Source of the DNA: Sphaerosporella brunnea
Taxonomy: Eukaryota > Ascomycota > Pezizomycetes > Pezizales > Pyronemataceae
Length of the DNA: 64,000 nucleotides
Assembly (NCBI GenBank): GCA_008704415.1
Contig: VXIS01000046.1
Coordinates: 149,855 to 213,854, forward strand
Direction of reading: 5' to 3'
This document shows positions 1-12,670 of this stretch, piece after piece; the first letter of the stretch is position 1, and every line of letters begins with the position of its first letter. The translations under genes were made by a program, and so were the position numbers. The notes beneath the pieces are model-generated. The model was not told where the DNA came from. It was given only the letters and a program-made list of their open reading frames with translations, and made no database searches.

Positions 1-1533
1 AAAAAAAAACCTCCCCCCGCTGGCTAGCGTTCACAGTAAAATTCATGGTAGATATATCTCAAAGACTCGGAGGTCTTCCCACACCCCTCTCATAATTATA
101 AGGGTTTCAACTCCAAGCTGATACTCATGCTCACTCCGACGACCGTGCGTTCATATCTTTCAGCATAGGTACTAGCATGCTAGCATAATATCCTGTAAAA
201 ATTGCAGTAATCCTGAGCACTATACTATCTCTGACCGGTACAGCATTCGGGGATGATCAATGCAATCTACTTTACGTGCAAAGAACTCTTCTAATCTGAA
301 ATTCAAACACTGCACCGGTGGGCCATGGGTTTTGCTAGCTGGCTAGCGAGATAGAAACTACTTTAAATACCAGGAAGAAGGGTCTTCTTGCATCCTCGAA
401 ATTCCCTCCTCTAGTTACGTCACGTTGGCAGATATGAAAACGCAGTCAAGAACTTGAAATTTAAGCACAGTCCGGAGAAAGGAAAATAAAAAAATAAAAA
501 AGCTTGTCTGAGAACGTTCAAACAATCTCTGTGGAGAATACCGCCGGTTTATTGTTGCTGTAGATACCATTCACCTCGCAATAGCGTAATAATCTCCAAT
601 AACTCTTTTACCACAGAGCTTCCATAGCCAAGACACCCATAAACCGGGGCTTTCGCTACGGTACATACGCCGGCCATTCCTACCCAGCAAACAAAGCCAC
701 TGTTTCAGTTTCCTGTCCACGTATGGGTATACTCCTTCTGTCAACCAGCACCTACAGCTACCTTCCAGACCCGGCGCCAGCCACGTGCCAAAAACACAAA
801 AAACGTGGTAACTAGTATCGTGCACGTTACACGCTGGTACCCTCGCTCGGAGAAGAAAGCCACGGGACGGGCTCGGCACCATCGGGGGCGCGGGTGCTTA
901 GCTTGGCCACGTTTCTCCCCGCAGAATATCGTGCTTACGACAGAACGAGAGAGTTAATTACTTAGTTGCCTACTGGAGGGGTGCCTTTACTCTGGAGTTG
1001 TACAAAGAGCAGATCTCGGGACGGATTAAGTGATGAAGGTGCAGTTTGGGAAGGTGCAGTTTGAGATGGTACATCATTGATGCACATTCACCTGCATATA
1101 TAATGGCCGATGGCAATATTGTCAAGAACGAAAGCTAAAAGTTCTGACTATCATGTATCATATGTATGCTACCGTCTCCCCTCCCCCCCATACCCGCGAA
1201 CCTAAGACCAAAAAAATGAAGGCCAAAAGAAAAAATGAGTTGCACATGCAAAAACAAAACTCCAACCAACCCAGCTGGTAAATAAAACCCAAAAAACTCC
1301 ACCTGTATATGTCTCCCGTACACCCTCTTTAGCCCAAAGATTCCCTGTATTTTCCAAAAGAAACGAAAAGGAAACAAACTAAAAGGCATTTGACGTTGAT
1401 TTATGCTTGAAGAGAAAACTTAGAAAGCAGTACACGAAGGCTGCACTAAACATCATCGTGGACTATGGCCATGCGTCATGCAGGGCTTGTTCTTGAAGAC
1501 AAACTATTCCCTCATGGAAGGCACAGCTCTGAA
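1..1533. other. Intergenic, no gene seen
   Basis: No open frame here resembles a known protein, and the short frames lack splice-compatible continuation. The stretch holds A- and C-rich homopolymer runs. Its right edge is the 3' flank of the zinc-finger gene on the minus strand. Confidence 0.6.
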
Positions 1534-2792
1534 TCAGTTATCCGGCCATGACGAGGGTAATAACCAGGGAGAAGAGGCTGCGGTGGGGACATAAAACGAT
1601 TCCGTAGGGGGAGTAGGCGGAGAAGAGGATGTGAAACAGTAGCCAGGCTGAAGCTGTCTTAACGGCTGCGGCAAAGGAGGCAAAGAAACGGGTCCGAACG
1701 ACCGCACCGAGGGAGCAGGGGAGGCAGAAAACACCGGGGAACAAGAAGCCGACACCCCAGAGAGCACAGGCGCAGCGGAGGCAGGGTTAGGGTAAAATGG
1801 TGTCGGAGCGGCCATGGTGGAAGAAAGGCAAGGAGACGACGAAAACCGACCATCTTCAAGCTCCGCTCTCAATCTCTCCAACTGTACAAGCACGTCCACC
1901 TTTCTCTGCCGAGCCTCCCTCAACTCTTCCTCTCTCAACACAACCTCGCGCTCCAGCTCTTGGATCTCTTTCATAATATTCTCGCGGCTCCGAAGCGTTT
2001 GCCGTGGCCGCTTTACAACTCGTTGTGGAGCAGGTGGTGAATCCGGCATGTCATTCTCTTCGCCGCTGTTTTCGGAAGCCGCTGTCGACGGCCCTCCCCC
2101 TCCATCGCCGCAGTCTACGTTGTGTACTTTCCGCAAATGGTTCTTGAGATTTGCCGAGCGCGAGAAACCATTGATGTGGCGTTTGCAGTCGATGTAGGGA
2201 CACTTGTGTTGGGCCTTGCTGTTGTGGAGCTCTTCGAGATGTCGGTTCAAGCCACCCACCCACCCGAAGCCTGCCAGGTCTTTGCAGCTGGGATAGCTGC
2301 ACCTATACGGACGGGTATGTTTATCGAAGTGGCGGCTAACACTGTTTAGGAAACAAACTGTGTGGAAGAAGAAGAAATGAAGACTTGGGATGGAGAAGCA
2401 TACCGCCAGTCGCTCTTGCGGGTGAATATGCGGTCTTCCGGTTTGGCTTCACATTCGGGGTACTTGCACACAAACCGCCCGTATTCGTCTTGCTCCGAGA
2501 GGTCGGAGCTTGTGCGGGGACGGATAACAGTTGGAAGTGGGCCTGCTGGAGGAAAAAGCGAGTCCGAGGGTTCTGCGAGCCATGGAACTTGCGTAACGGT
2601 TTGTGATGGGAACCATGGGGAATAACGTTCGTCATGGTCCTGGTGCCCATCTCTATGCTGCCTAATCGTGTCCATCTGGGCAGAGGGAAGCGTGTACTGA
2701 TCTTGGTCCTCGGCCGCGGGTTGTTGACTAAACAGTGGTGGAGTAGTCCAGAAGCCCTCGGATGGCTGCTCTGTGGATTGCTGCCGGTCCAT
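1534..2792 (-). CDS. C2H2 zinc-finger transcription factor
   Basis: Two exons, 2792-2404 and 2335-1534, separated by a 68-nt GT-AG intron (donor GTATGC, acceptor GTTAG). They join in frame to 396 aa. Roughly residues 105-200 hold fungal-type C2H2 fingers: a first Cys pair in VCKYPEC, the FTRKSDWRRHFDKHTRPYRC linker spanning the splice junction, then CSYPSC...HLEELH and CPYIDC...HLRKVH. A basic patch and a charged helical stretch (about residues 240-285, EIQELEREVVLREEELREA) suggest a coiled coil for dimerisation. The C-terminus is Pro/Ser rich, as in activation domains. It is probably a nuclear DNA-binding regulator; its targets are unknown. The start was chosen at MDRQQS; an upstream in-frame ATG at 2915 would add a less plausible 41-residue leader. 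Confidence 0.85.
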
Positions 2793-5700
2793 CGTTTGAA
2801 GAAAACAAAAAGATCGGTGCTTGTACGTATGTATTGCTGGTCTGGATGGGAAGCAAGCTGTGCGTGTGGGGGAGTGCAACAGTGGGCAGGAAATGCGGTA
2901 GCTGGAGGGGGGCATGCACTAAGTAGTAATTGCTGCTCTCAGTGTCTAGTCAGATTACCTGAAGTCGTCCAAGTGCAGCCGCCAGGGAGCAGTACGTAGT
3001 TCCTCCCTAAAGTGCAATATTTTTGAAGTGCAAGTGCTGTGGTGCAACCTGCTGGGCCCTTGATATATCTCCGATCTTATGATTCTGCCATCGCAAGGGT
3101 GCGTATGCACAACTATTATGGCCAAGCATAGCTCCTGGCTGCCTTTCCACAGACTTACAGAGGTCCTCGCAAGTTAGTGAACGTGAATAGGCAGTCGTCA
3201 TCTTCCATAAGCCTTGCCGCGCCCCCAATCGCAAATGTGGAGCCTGCATATGACCCCGTCTTTCAACCCCACAGAAGCCACACTTTAGGTCGAGGCGTTT
3301 TACCAGCTTTAGATTGGTCTTGGTCGGGGACTTTGTCACTGAGATAGCGTTCGAGTCAACAACGGCTTCCGGCTTGTGGCTTTTGTCACCAAAAAAAAAG
3401 GTCCGCCGTGAGGGACAAACTTAGAGATGCTTTTTTTCTCGAAATAATACGAAAAACGGCCATGCATGCATGTCCCACACTAGCTAGGGCTTTGTGACCC
3501 GGAGCGAAAAAAACAAGATCAAAGTGCTACAATGCCGACCGATTTGCTAGTGTGGGCCAATATGCAACCGAGGAGTTTTATGCCATAGAGCCGCATACAA
3601 CAACACCATGACACCACAACAAGTTCACCAACGCTCAACACAAAATAACCGAAAAAATTCCCTAAAAAAAAACCCCGCGGGCCAGGAAGGGCCAGAGCTA
3701 GGGCTGGGACCTGAGTTAGGGCGCGAGTCTGAGTTAGGGGGCTACGGGCTCGGAGTAAGGGTTAGTGGTTAATGTGATCAGTTTGGATTATATTTATCAG
3801 TTTTTACTTAAAAATTGAGAAAAAGTTTGAGTTATAGCACGGCGTTGCGTTTTTTTTTTATTTTTCGTTTTTTCATTGGATTTTATTTTTATTTTTTTGA
3901 ATTTGCGGCTCTGTGGCACTTTGCTCAAAAAAAAGAAAAAAAAAGAAAAAAAAAAAGTTGTTACCCACCCTGAGAACACTGATCAGAACGAAACCCATAT
4001 CTCACAATTTCCCAACAGCAGACCACGAATTTTCCCAAATCCTAGGACTACCAGCGATCTCAAACGTTAGGGCTGTGGTGCCTGACATGAGCTCGAGCTC
4101 GATTGCGCGCCAGACTGACTTGGCCACACCAAACGTCAAGTTACCAAGGAACATACATAAGCTTACATACAGGCGGGGGGAGCTAGGAGCAGTGGTTAAA
4201 ATCCAGCCCTACTATCACACCAAGCCGTTTGTGGTTACTGCTTACCACCCGCAGCTACCGCTGAGTTGAAGTGAGAGCTCCCTGGTCACGGTGACCCGCA
4301 GGATATATTTACATTCAGACCTCCTCTGTATCGTCCAATATTTTCCGTGGCGGTGATATTTTGCTCATTTGTTCTCATTGTTGGTGTCACAGGATCTAGG
4401 ATAATTAAGGCGACCCCGGGCCCACATTGCACAGGGCGTCACTCGGTGTTTCTCACCGGAAGCTGGGGAGAAAAACCCGCGGTGAGTGGCATGATATGAT
4501 CCTGATATCCCGTGGAAAGCAAATCTGCAAAGGACATTCGCATTCGACCAACTGCCGACCCGCACAAGTAAGTATCTTACCCTAGATTTAGGGAACAGTC
4601 AGAACCGCTTAAAATGCATATGCCTGTGCACTGCTGACCGAGAAAAATAAACCACGTGCACGGTAGGGCTGGCTGGCTTGCCTTGCTTCCAGCTAGCTAG
4701 TATCGGGAGCACAAATCAGTATCTATTTGCCCGCATCTATTCCCCATCAGCTTACTTTTTCGTTTGCAGTCATGTGAACCGCGGGTCTGGAGCTGCGGAG
4801 CTGCTCTATCCCCTTATATCTCCTGGACCCGAGCCTTTAAATTCACCGGAGAACATTGAAAGCCATCAGCTAGATAGCTGCGGCTGTGAAGATCCCGTTT
4901 CGAATTCGCCTCTCTAATTAAATGAACCCTCCGGCACCGGCGGGAAGATATAGATGTAAATACCTATGCATACGGCTCGACGACTGCGCCACGGGCTCCC
5001 GCACATAAGCTACTGCGTCGTCGACGTTACATTTGCGATTGGGTGGAGCCTTTTTTGGTTGCGCGCAAAACCGAGATGTATGGCAACGAGTGAGAAAGGA
5101 TGAGTTATGGGGTTAGGGTTTCAACGAGGTAAATGCCTGCCTGGCCAGCCGTGGTGCTCCCGGTATGCCTCCACGTCCTGGTGAGCAACCAGCGATATCA
5201 TCATATATGTGTATAGAAATAGAGGGCGAGCTAGGACTAGCTACAGAGTGTGCTCAAGCCAAGTACTACACGTACTATACATACATCGCTCGCACTTTCA
5301 CACGAGTAGGTACATCATGATTATGCACAAACCTTTGCTCCACTGGCAGCTTGCGTTTCGTTTGTTTCGCGCAGTGCATCGGCGTACAATATGAATCTCA
5401 GGCTTTAATACGCCGATGTTGAAGGAGACTCGAAAATTTAGGATTAACTACTGCCAGTGATCACGACATGCGATATATGCAACTCTTGGACATTCTGTGC
5501 ATAATAATGCTGTTTTATACAAGTGAACATACGCTGGAGCACTACGCCTCCACTCTGTCGTGGGCATTCCCGGCGGGTCACGCCGCCTCAGGCTATTATA
5601 CCGGACGCCGCCTGCTGCACGTCGATGGTAAGGTCTCTATTCCCATGTGGGAGATCCTGCCTGCAGTGGCTCGTCAATCAAGCATCAATACTGTAACCGC

Positions 5701-7544
5701 ATCACCGACTTATTACCGCATTGCCCGCACCTCCGGACACCCACTTTCTCGGCGTACTATGTAGGTAGTCACCCTCATTGATGCATCATAGCCAGCCAGC
5801 ATCATAGCCCTGCCACACAACGCCGCACCTTCATTTGCGATCCCGCCGGCTAGTTCCTCGCTGCGAGCAAGCTTGCACCTTTCCGGGCCCTTCCTCACAA
5901 CGTGCATCATTACCAACACCTGCTTGCTGCAAGTCGGCAGCCCCTCACGCTACGATTAGGGGCGGCCGAGGTTAAAGGCAACGAGTTCGCTCATCCGGCA
6001 AGCAAGAATGGCGCAAGCCCGCACTAGCGGGAAAGAGTTGAGCCGGAGAATGAGATTACACACCAGCTTCTTATGCTAGATCTGACGGCGCGCGCGCCGT
6101 GGCTGGGAGTAGGAGGTCGGGTGGATAGAAGATCGGGTGGATGGATGGAGAGTGCGGCGCCGAAGGGCCGGGGAGTTGGAGAGGCGTCGCCCGCAGTTGT
6201 TTTCCCCGCCCAACTCCCTCAACAGGGGCTCCGGATCTCCGGAGACTGGGAGCGCCGAGCCTGAGGCAGCCGCCGGTTCGACGCTGCGCCCAGGGCAAAC
6301 CACGAGTCGGGGCATGAGGGAACTGGAGCGGAGGAGAGTGTAGGCATTATTGTGCAAGCACGAGCTATGTACGGCGCGGTCTCTTGTGGCCGACGGATGG
6401 CTAGTGTATACTAGGTCTGGCGTTTACCAGTGGATGAAAGGACCAGGCCTCCCGGCTGGTTGCTAAAAACAATTCCCGAGTCAGCGTAAAAATTCAGTAT
6501 GATCGGGTGCGAGCGGGCGGTGCGGGGTCGCAGGCCGCATGGCCGCCACGGGCGACAAGCGCACGAGGAGTGCACGAGGCGACATGCTGTGGCCCTACAG
6601 TCCCCAAGATACCCACCCCTAAGGTCGAGGTTACGCCGATCCACTGGTGGGCCGCGACTAGGGGCAGTCAGACTTTGACTGCCCCGCGGCCATAAAGCGG
6701 CGAGCGGCGCCGCCCTGCCGCATACTATGTCAGATACGAATTTCCTTAATTTTTCCTATGTTTTTCTTTCCTTTTAAGACACACCCGATTGTGGGCCTTT
6801 GGGGCTCAAGGGCAGTCTGCATGTACTCTCTATGTCATGGCCGCAAGCGGCCGGATACATTATGATTAAAACAAACAAAGCCCTACCGCCTAGGCAAAAA
6901 ATTAAAGTTTTGGCTTCAATTTTATGTATCTATTTGCCATCACTTTGCCGTTCGCCAAAGGCTTCCAAAATCCAGGGGGTCGCGCAACCCCAAGTGATGC
7001 AGAGAGAGCGGATCTCGACACTCTAGCTAACCCCAATCTCCACTCCCACCACCCACAGAGTAGAAGCTTCGAAGGAGCTAAATGAATCCCCGATCTATAA
7101 CGGAGGGTCGGGGGGGGCACGCTGGAAATAAGGACATAAATCATTGTCTTGAAGATTCATACCAACCCCTCCCCCCCAAAAGCAAGCGGATCGCTCCATG
7201 GCTGAGCACTCGGCACGCATGCGATCTCAAAGAAGGGGAAAAAAAACAAGCACATCAGCCGGAAAGCTCCATATCCAAGAGAATAGTATTACTGTCAGGT
7301 ACCAGGTATGTCCTCAACTCTAGACAACACATGCAACCCGCCTATGTACAAGTACAGCGCTCCATCCCTCCAAAAACACGCCAAAAAAAAACAAAAACGA
7401 AAAAAAACAACGAAACCTAAGAGCTATGGTCTAAAGGGCCAAAACAAACAAACGAACCGTCCAACGCCTACCAAAAGAAAACAAAACACAAACATTTTAC
7501 CCAGTAAGCAAGTAACTCATTGCAATGGTGGTTATGAGTGGTAG
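2793..7544. other. Long gene-poor stretch
   Basis: About 4.7 kb with no recognisable coding region. It contains an AT-rich block near 3780-3960 with long T and A runs, G- and C-homopolymers (near 7096 and 7160), and one copy of a short dispersed hairpin repeat at 6833-6880. A few TTAGGG-like words near 3700-3770 are not a telomeric array. The end nearest 7545 is the likely 3' UTR of the kinase gene. Confidence 0.55.
6833..6880. repeat. Short dispersed hairpin repeat, copy 1
   Basis: A segment beginning TGTCATGG and containing the perfect hairpin GGCCGCAAGCGGCC recurs at 25572-25615 in the same orientation, with two mismatches over the first 27 bases and a shared A-rich tail. The origin of the repeat is unknown; it could be a terminal piece of a mobile element. 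Confidence 0.5.
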
Positions 7545-9864
7545 TTAATAATTAGGTTCCCACCTACTCCTCAACCCCTCCAGCCAGCGACCATAAAGCA
7601 CATCGGCCAACTTCTCTCCCTGCGTTTTATTCCGTTCATCCTCTTCAAAGAAAAAGTCGTCATCATCCCGGCGTCCGCTAGTGTTGCTGCTGGCCTTACT
7701 CTGGTTGCTAGCGTTGCTCTGCGTGCGTTTCCGACGGAGGATCTCTTCCTTGGGGGAACGGATGGGATTGCCATTGCTGGAGGGATTGCTAAAGAGCGTT
7801 TCTCCCGAAAGTTTTGGCTTCGTGGGACTGCCAAAGAGCTGCGGTGGCGCGAGAACGGCTTGTAGCTGCGGATTCTGCTGGAGGCGCTCGAGGAGGTTGC
7901 GCACGAGGTGATAGCCAATTTCGGGATTGATTGCGTCAAGGTCCTTCCAGGCGCCGTCGAGGCGGGCGAGGGCATTGCGCTCGGTGGAGGAGATGGTCTG
8001 TGGGTGGACCTGCGGGAAATTAATAAAAGCCCTGACCGAGAAGAGAGTGTAGTAGCACTGACCTTTTGGATGGCTGGTTCGACAATGTCAGAGTGCACCT
8101 GTCTCCCGAGACGACCTTCCTGAGATGATGGAATGATAACAGGGGCTCTGTTTTCATCCTGTATAGGGCGCTCGTCTTGAAAGACGGTACCATATGGGTT
8201 GGTCCCATTGGAGTGATCAGGTGCTCTCCTGAAAAGCCGCACAGTCGATCCCATCTTGCCATAAGGCGTCGTGGGAACAACCACAGACAGTTCGTCATTA
8301 CGTTCTGGCCAAAGGTCATCGTCCGCATACTGGTCGGGTTCGGCAAAAGTGTTCTTAGTCCTCCTGCGTGTGGTACCGTAGTCTCGGAAGGAATTGTTCC
8401 TGGTGTAAGTTGCGTTTCTGCCGCGGGTGTCTATGTTGTCATTGCTGGGCGCCGAGTTCAGGGCAAGGTTCTTAAGCGCCGTGTTGAAGGCGGATGTAGA
8501 AGAACCGGGCGAGTGCCTCATAGTGCCCTGACGACTAGCGAATGGATTTGTTCGAACGGTATCCATAGAGCGGATAGTGTCAAAGTCCCAGCTCTCTTCA
8601 GGCTCCGAAGACATCGTTCTACTATGTGAGATGTCAGTAAAGCTTCAATACACGACTACGGTAGATGCTCTCACAGTGTTTCTTCGTACAGCTTGGGATA
8701 TGTTGAGCGACCTTGGCGCTCCTGGAGCTCATCCCATCCCTGCTTGCGCTCAATCAACTCGGTCAAAACCTCGACCGGCCCAGCATTCCGGATGAATTTG
8801 TGCTTCAGCAGGTCTGTGGCATTGTATCTCTTGGATGGATCTTTCACCAAACACCTGGCCACGAAGTCTCTGAAATCCATACTCCATCGGTCCCCTTCTG
8901 GGGTCGGTGGTGGATCCTTAGGAATCAAAAACAGCACCTTCATAGGATGGACCTCCGAATTGGGCGGCGTTCCTTTGGACAACTCAAGGGCAGTAATTCC
9001 CAGGGACCATATGTCTGCCTTGTAATCGTAGCCATGTGTTTGCGCTATTACCTCAGGTGCCATCCAGTACGGTGTGCCGACGAAGGTATTCCGTTGCGAC
9101 TTCAATCCGGTGAGCTGCGCCGCGACGCCAAAATCGGCGAGCTTGACTTTGCCTTGATCCGACAAGAGTACGTTCGCAGCTGGGGGGCTATCGTTAACCA
9201 CGAGCTGCTCACTGCGACTGAAACAAGCACAAACCCTTGATGTCGCGATGTATCTTTCCCTCCTTATGAAGGTACTGCAAACCCAGCAGCAACTCCCTCA
9301 TGATGACCGCAATTTGGCCTTCCCTGAAAGGACCAGGTTTCAGCTAAAGCAGTGTCAGTCGAAATTTCGTCTGGCGCAGTCATGAAATCAACCGTACCAG
9401 GTCATGACAGGACCCTCCTCCCATGTACTCCATCACTGTGCCGATTAGCGCCTTTGCCCCCTACCTCGATGATGCCATTGGGCGCCCACCAATCCACAGC
9501 TTATAACCCTTCACAAAACTGCCGTAATATTTGGTAACGAACGGGCTCGCGCATGTGCTCAGGACCGCAATCTCTTGCTGGATTTCGCTGATATCATCTT
9601 CGCTGGTCTCGAGATCGATCTGAAGCGGCGAACAAGATTAGCTTTTGCTTCCTTGCGCGCGCGTGCGTGCGCATTGCAACATGTACCTGCTTGATCGCTA
9701 CTATCTGCCCCGTCTCCTTCACATATGCCTTGAAGACGGTCCCAAAGCTCCCACCTACTCCCGTCAGCAGTTGAAGGTCGGTGCAGCACAATTGAGGAAA
9801 ACTAACAGCCAAGCTGCTCCACAACCTCGAGGGCCAGCGAAGGGTCCTCATCCTCGGCCGACAT
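7545..9864 (-). CDS. STE20-family protein kinase, GCK-III type
   Basis: Serine/threonine kinase encoded by at least eight exons. Exon 1 is 9864-9807, exon 2 is 9754-9687, exon 3 starts at 9619; later exons run to the stop at 7545. Spliced motifs appear in order: glycine loop [11 protein letters not shown], catalytic Lys in [14 protein letters not shown] hinge, IHRDIKAANVLL catalytic loop, [10 protein letters not shown], activation segment [10 protein letters not shown], and subdomain IX DIWSLGI. The run [15 protein letters not shown] and [11 protein letters not shown] are typical of the fungal Sps1/Sid1/Ppk11/Don3 and animal MST3/4 (GCK-III) group, which acts in septation, polarity and cell separation. 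A long Ser-rich tail follows, ending in a conserved-looking [15 protein letters not shown] block. Assignment to one named orthologue is not possible by eye. The start at 9864 has the acidic leader [13 protein letters not shown] directly before the kinase domain. Confidence 0.9.
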
Positions 9865-10406
9865 GGTGAGACCTTCGCGCTCGCTGCTGGGCAGGTAGTG
9901 AGAGCGAGACAGCCGAGGGATTTCCGGCGCGTAACAGCCAAGGCGGCAGGAGTGCGGGACGTTTTATCGAGGAATTCAGGAGCAAGCGCTTCTTCGAATT
10001 GAGGGCAGTGTATGTATGTTGCCGCTTGCGGTGTGAGGGAGAGTAGTCTCCAGAATTGTCGGTTGTTTGGGGGGGGGGGGAGGAGTTCAGCAAAGTAGTG
10101 GGGAGTTTGGGTTGATGAGGTTGAAACTGAGCTGGGCTGTTTCGTTCACTATAGACGGGGGATGCGCTGTTCTGCAAGGATGTGGGGATGTATGGGGGCA
10201 GTTGTGGGCAGTAGAATGTGGTTGTCTCGGAAACGAGGACCGAGTCATTAACGATGATGACGATGATGGCGGACGGGACCCAGCCCGCAATAATCGACGG
10301 CTGGGATTCCCATCAGATAGGGCCGTTAGGGGCGAAAAGCGTAAAAAGACGCCGAAGAACCCGGGGCTTCAGTACACACTCCACCTGAAGTTAGCAGACT
10401 CAGTAT
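9865..10406. other. Intergenic upstream of kinase gene
   Basis: Presumed promoter of the minus-strand kinase gene. It includes a run of 12 G near 10069-10080 and a GATGATGACGATGATG microsatellite near 10255. No coding region was recognised. Confidence 0.5.
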
Positions 10407-10481
10407 GTACAAGCGATTTTTTCCGGCCTGCGGCCGGACCGTGCAAGTGCCTGTGATTACTCATGCTTCCCGTATTTTTTG
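10407..10481. repeat. 75-bp repeat with palindromic core, copy 1
   Basis: Matches 12596-12670 in the same orientation with 5 mismatches over 75 bases. The core TCCGGCCTGCGGCCGGA is a perfect 7-bp-arm hairpin with a 3-nt loop. Similarity ends sharply after GTATTTTTTG. The two copies bracket a 2.1-kb segment carrying two uncharacterised minus-strand genes. Confidence 0.75.
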
Positions 10482-10626
10482 TTGGCCCAGGGCGGCTGCA
10501 TATCCCAGTGCCTTGTAGGGCTGCGGGTTGCGGGGGAGGGAGACGACTTAGATATTCCTCATCGTCCGGGTTTCCCGGAAATCTATCGCTTATGAGCTGG
10601 TATCATTCAATACAATTCGGAAATAC

Positions 10627-11306
10627 TTACGGAAAACACATAAAGGATGAAATTTCCCACTCAGGATCCACTACCTTTTCTGCAGGGCCACCGCGAACAA
10701 TAAAGCGGCCATGAATAGTGCATAGACTGTCCTCCAGCAGGAGATTGTCGAGGTTTGGAGCCCAATAAACCAGCATGCCTTCGATAGGGGCGGAACAAAC
10801 ACCGTCGATCAACCGCTCATCGTCAATAAAGATTCTTGCCCGGAACTTTTGCAGCGCACCTAGTGGCTCATGCATATGCGAAAAGATGCTGAGAAAAGAG
10901 GGTTGCTGGTCAACTTGACGGAAAAAGACACCAACATTACTTGGGCGGGGTAGTTGAATAAATTTTCCAGTCGTTCCGATCGCAGTAAACGCAAAAAGAG
11001 AATTGAGCCGTCTTGATAGAGCTGAATACTGATCTGCATGGTTCCGTACCTCTGAGGCAAAAGGCTCTGAAGTGGAGGCCTTTTATATTTACCTTCAAGA
11101 CAGCACCAACCATCGTTCTCTTCAGATAGTAGAGGTGAATGGCACCAGGAGCAAGTATGGTTCCAGGTAAACCGGTTAACTTCAACATTGGTGGCCGCCA
11201 AACGGTCCCACCATTGTAACGATCTCCAGATATTTCTTTGTGTACGATTGAGGTTGCGATTCAGTTGAGATCTTGTGTTGAGAGATGCATCGTCTAGTTC
11301 TTCCAA
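10627..11306 (-). CDS. Uncharacterised ORFs, possible mobile-element remnant
   Basis: Two overlapping minus-strand frames (11306-10860 and 10875-10627) look more protein-like than their surroundings. The first has a cysteine cluster TCSWCHSPLL...WCCLEGKYKRPPL that resembles the N-terminal zinc-finger region of fungal Helitron helicase proteins (CxxC...CC..GK..PPL). No Rep or helicase motif follows. The second frame continues without a clear intron, so this may be a frameshifted fragment. It lies between two copies of the 75-bp palindromic repeat. The functional call is tentative. Confidence 0.3.
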
Positions 11307-11706
11307 GAGCGCAAACTACCATGTTGAAATAGGTGCACGAAGATTGGAAATACGGACAATGGCTGTCGAGGTCTTGTAGCTTTTATCCATTGTAGCTGCA
11401 AAAGCCACAATCTATCATACTTCATGTTTGCAGTGTAGCGGTCACCTTTTACAGCAATAAATGTAAGCAATTGTGCAGAAGAATAACAGCAGTCATTTCA
11501 TTACAGTCCGACATAACAATGTCCAGACAAACAAACCCAGCATCTCCCGCGAAAACATCATTGAAACACAACGCAAAAATTTGCTGTCTTGGCAATGCAA
11601 CGTCATCTCCGCGCATGACCCTGGTTTCCCAGTCCATTCTCAATCGGTCCTCCAAACTCTCCAACATGAACTTATACATTGTGTATGTATGTACTATACT
11701 TGAAAC

Positions 11707-12561
11707 TCAGCATATGGACACACAGCATTTTCTGGCCAATCCTGCCAATTCCGCAGCGCTGATTCCGTTGATGTCGCCCAGTTTGAGGCCGCCGTGGTCG
11801 TTGGTGAATTCGTAGAGTATTCCCCTTCTGTCTACGAAGATCAATACCCAGTCCAGACCCATATGGCCACCTTTGAGCTCATCCTCGCTAAAATCCTTGA
11901 AGTTGACGGCCAGCGTGACGACCTCATCCAGTCCACTCTGCTAGGTGTATTAGTAACCGTTTTGGTGGAAAGCATTCAAGGGGAAGACCAAAGACAATTC
12001 GGCAGTGCTTACCGTTTCATCGCTAATATAACTCTCCAGCTGTGGAGTACTGAAGTAACGCCCATCGTGGGCTAACGTTGCTCCCCTGGCTTCAAGAACG
12101 GCCGTAAAAGCTTTGAAATCCCGGGCGCCTGGCCCTTTTTTGCCGGAATGGCACACAGCAAAGTCGTCTCCGTATTCATAGAACAATCCTGGATACTGAA
12201 TGATATCCCGAGTGGTGGAATCCTCATCACCGTGCGATCTTGAATCATCCTTATCGAACGTTGCTGGCAGTGATTGCATGCCTGTTTTGGAATGAGTGTT
12301 CGGGGATCTGCTTTGGAGCTCCTCGGAAGCTTGTAGGAAATCGTGATTGCTGACAATACCCGGCCGTAGAGCTTCGTCTTGTGAGCTGCCAAGTATTTCA
12401 ACATCTGCACTTCCGTCAAGCTTTCCCCGCAGAGGCGGCCTTCCCTCGCGTAACTGTTCAGCGGTGTGCGATGGAGTTGTGTGAGATGAATGGTGATTGA
12501 CAACAAAGCTTGTTTGTTGAGGTTGGAACGGTGCTGTGGGGTGGAAGCTGACGTAATGTGA
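11707..12561 (-). CDS. Hypothetical protein, spliced, 5' end uncertain
   Basis: An open minus-strand frame from about 12561 to 12013 joins through a textbook 72-nt intron (donor GTAAGC, branch ACTAAT, acceptor TAG) to a second exon ending at 11707. The last exon encodes a compact sequence including GGHMGLDWVLIFVDRRG and NDHGGLKLGDINGI. The first exon has EYGDDFAVCHSG near an acidic, Ser/His-rich leader. The first in-frame ATG is at 12279. The frame stays open upstream to a CCCGTTTAG acceptor-like site at 12562, so an upstream exon is possible. I do not recognise the family. The clean intron argues for a real gene. Confidence 0.45.
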
Positions 12562-12595
12562 CTAAACGGGATATATGGTTCCGTGCACTTTAAAC

Positions 12596-12670
12596 GTGCA
12601 AGCGATTTTCTCCGGCCTGCGGCCGGACTGTGCGAGTGACTGTGATTACTCATGCTTCCCGTATTTTTTG
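12596..12670. repeat. 75-bp repeat with palindromic core, copy 2
   Basis: Second copy of the repeat at 10407-10481 (70/75 identical, same orientation). It sits directly upstream of the 5' end of the hypothetical gene at 11707-12561. Confidence 0.75.

Noticed and set aside
3690..3775. Several TTAGGG-like words suggesting telomeric sequence
   Set aside because: Only a few irregularly spaced copies mixed with unrelated sequence, inside an ordinary intergenic stretch.
7082..7544. Lys/Thr-rich plus-strand frames next to the kinase gene
   Set aside because: A-rich 3' flank giving Lys runs; no coding features.
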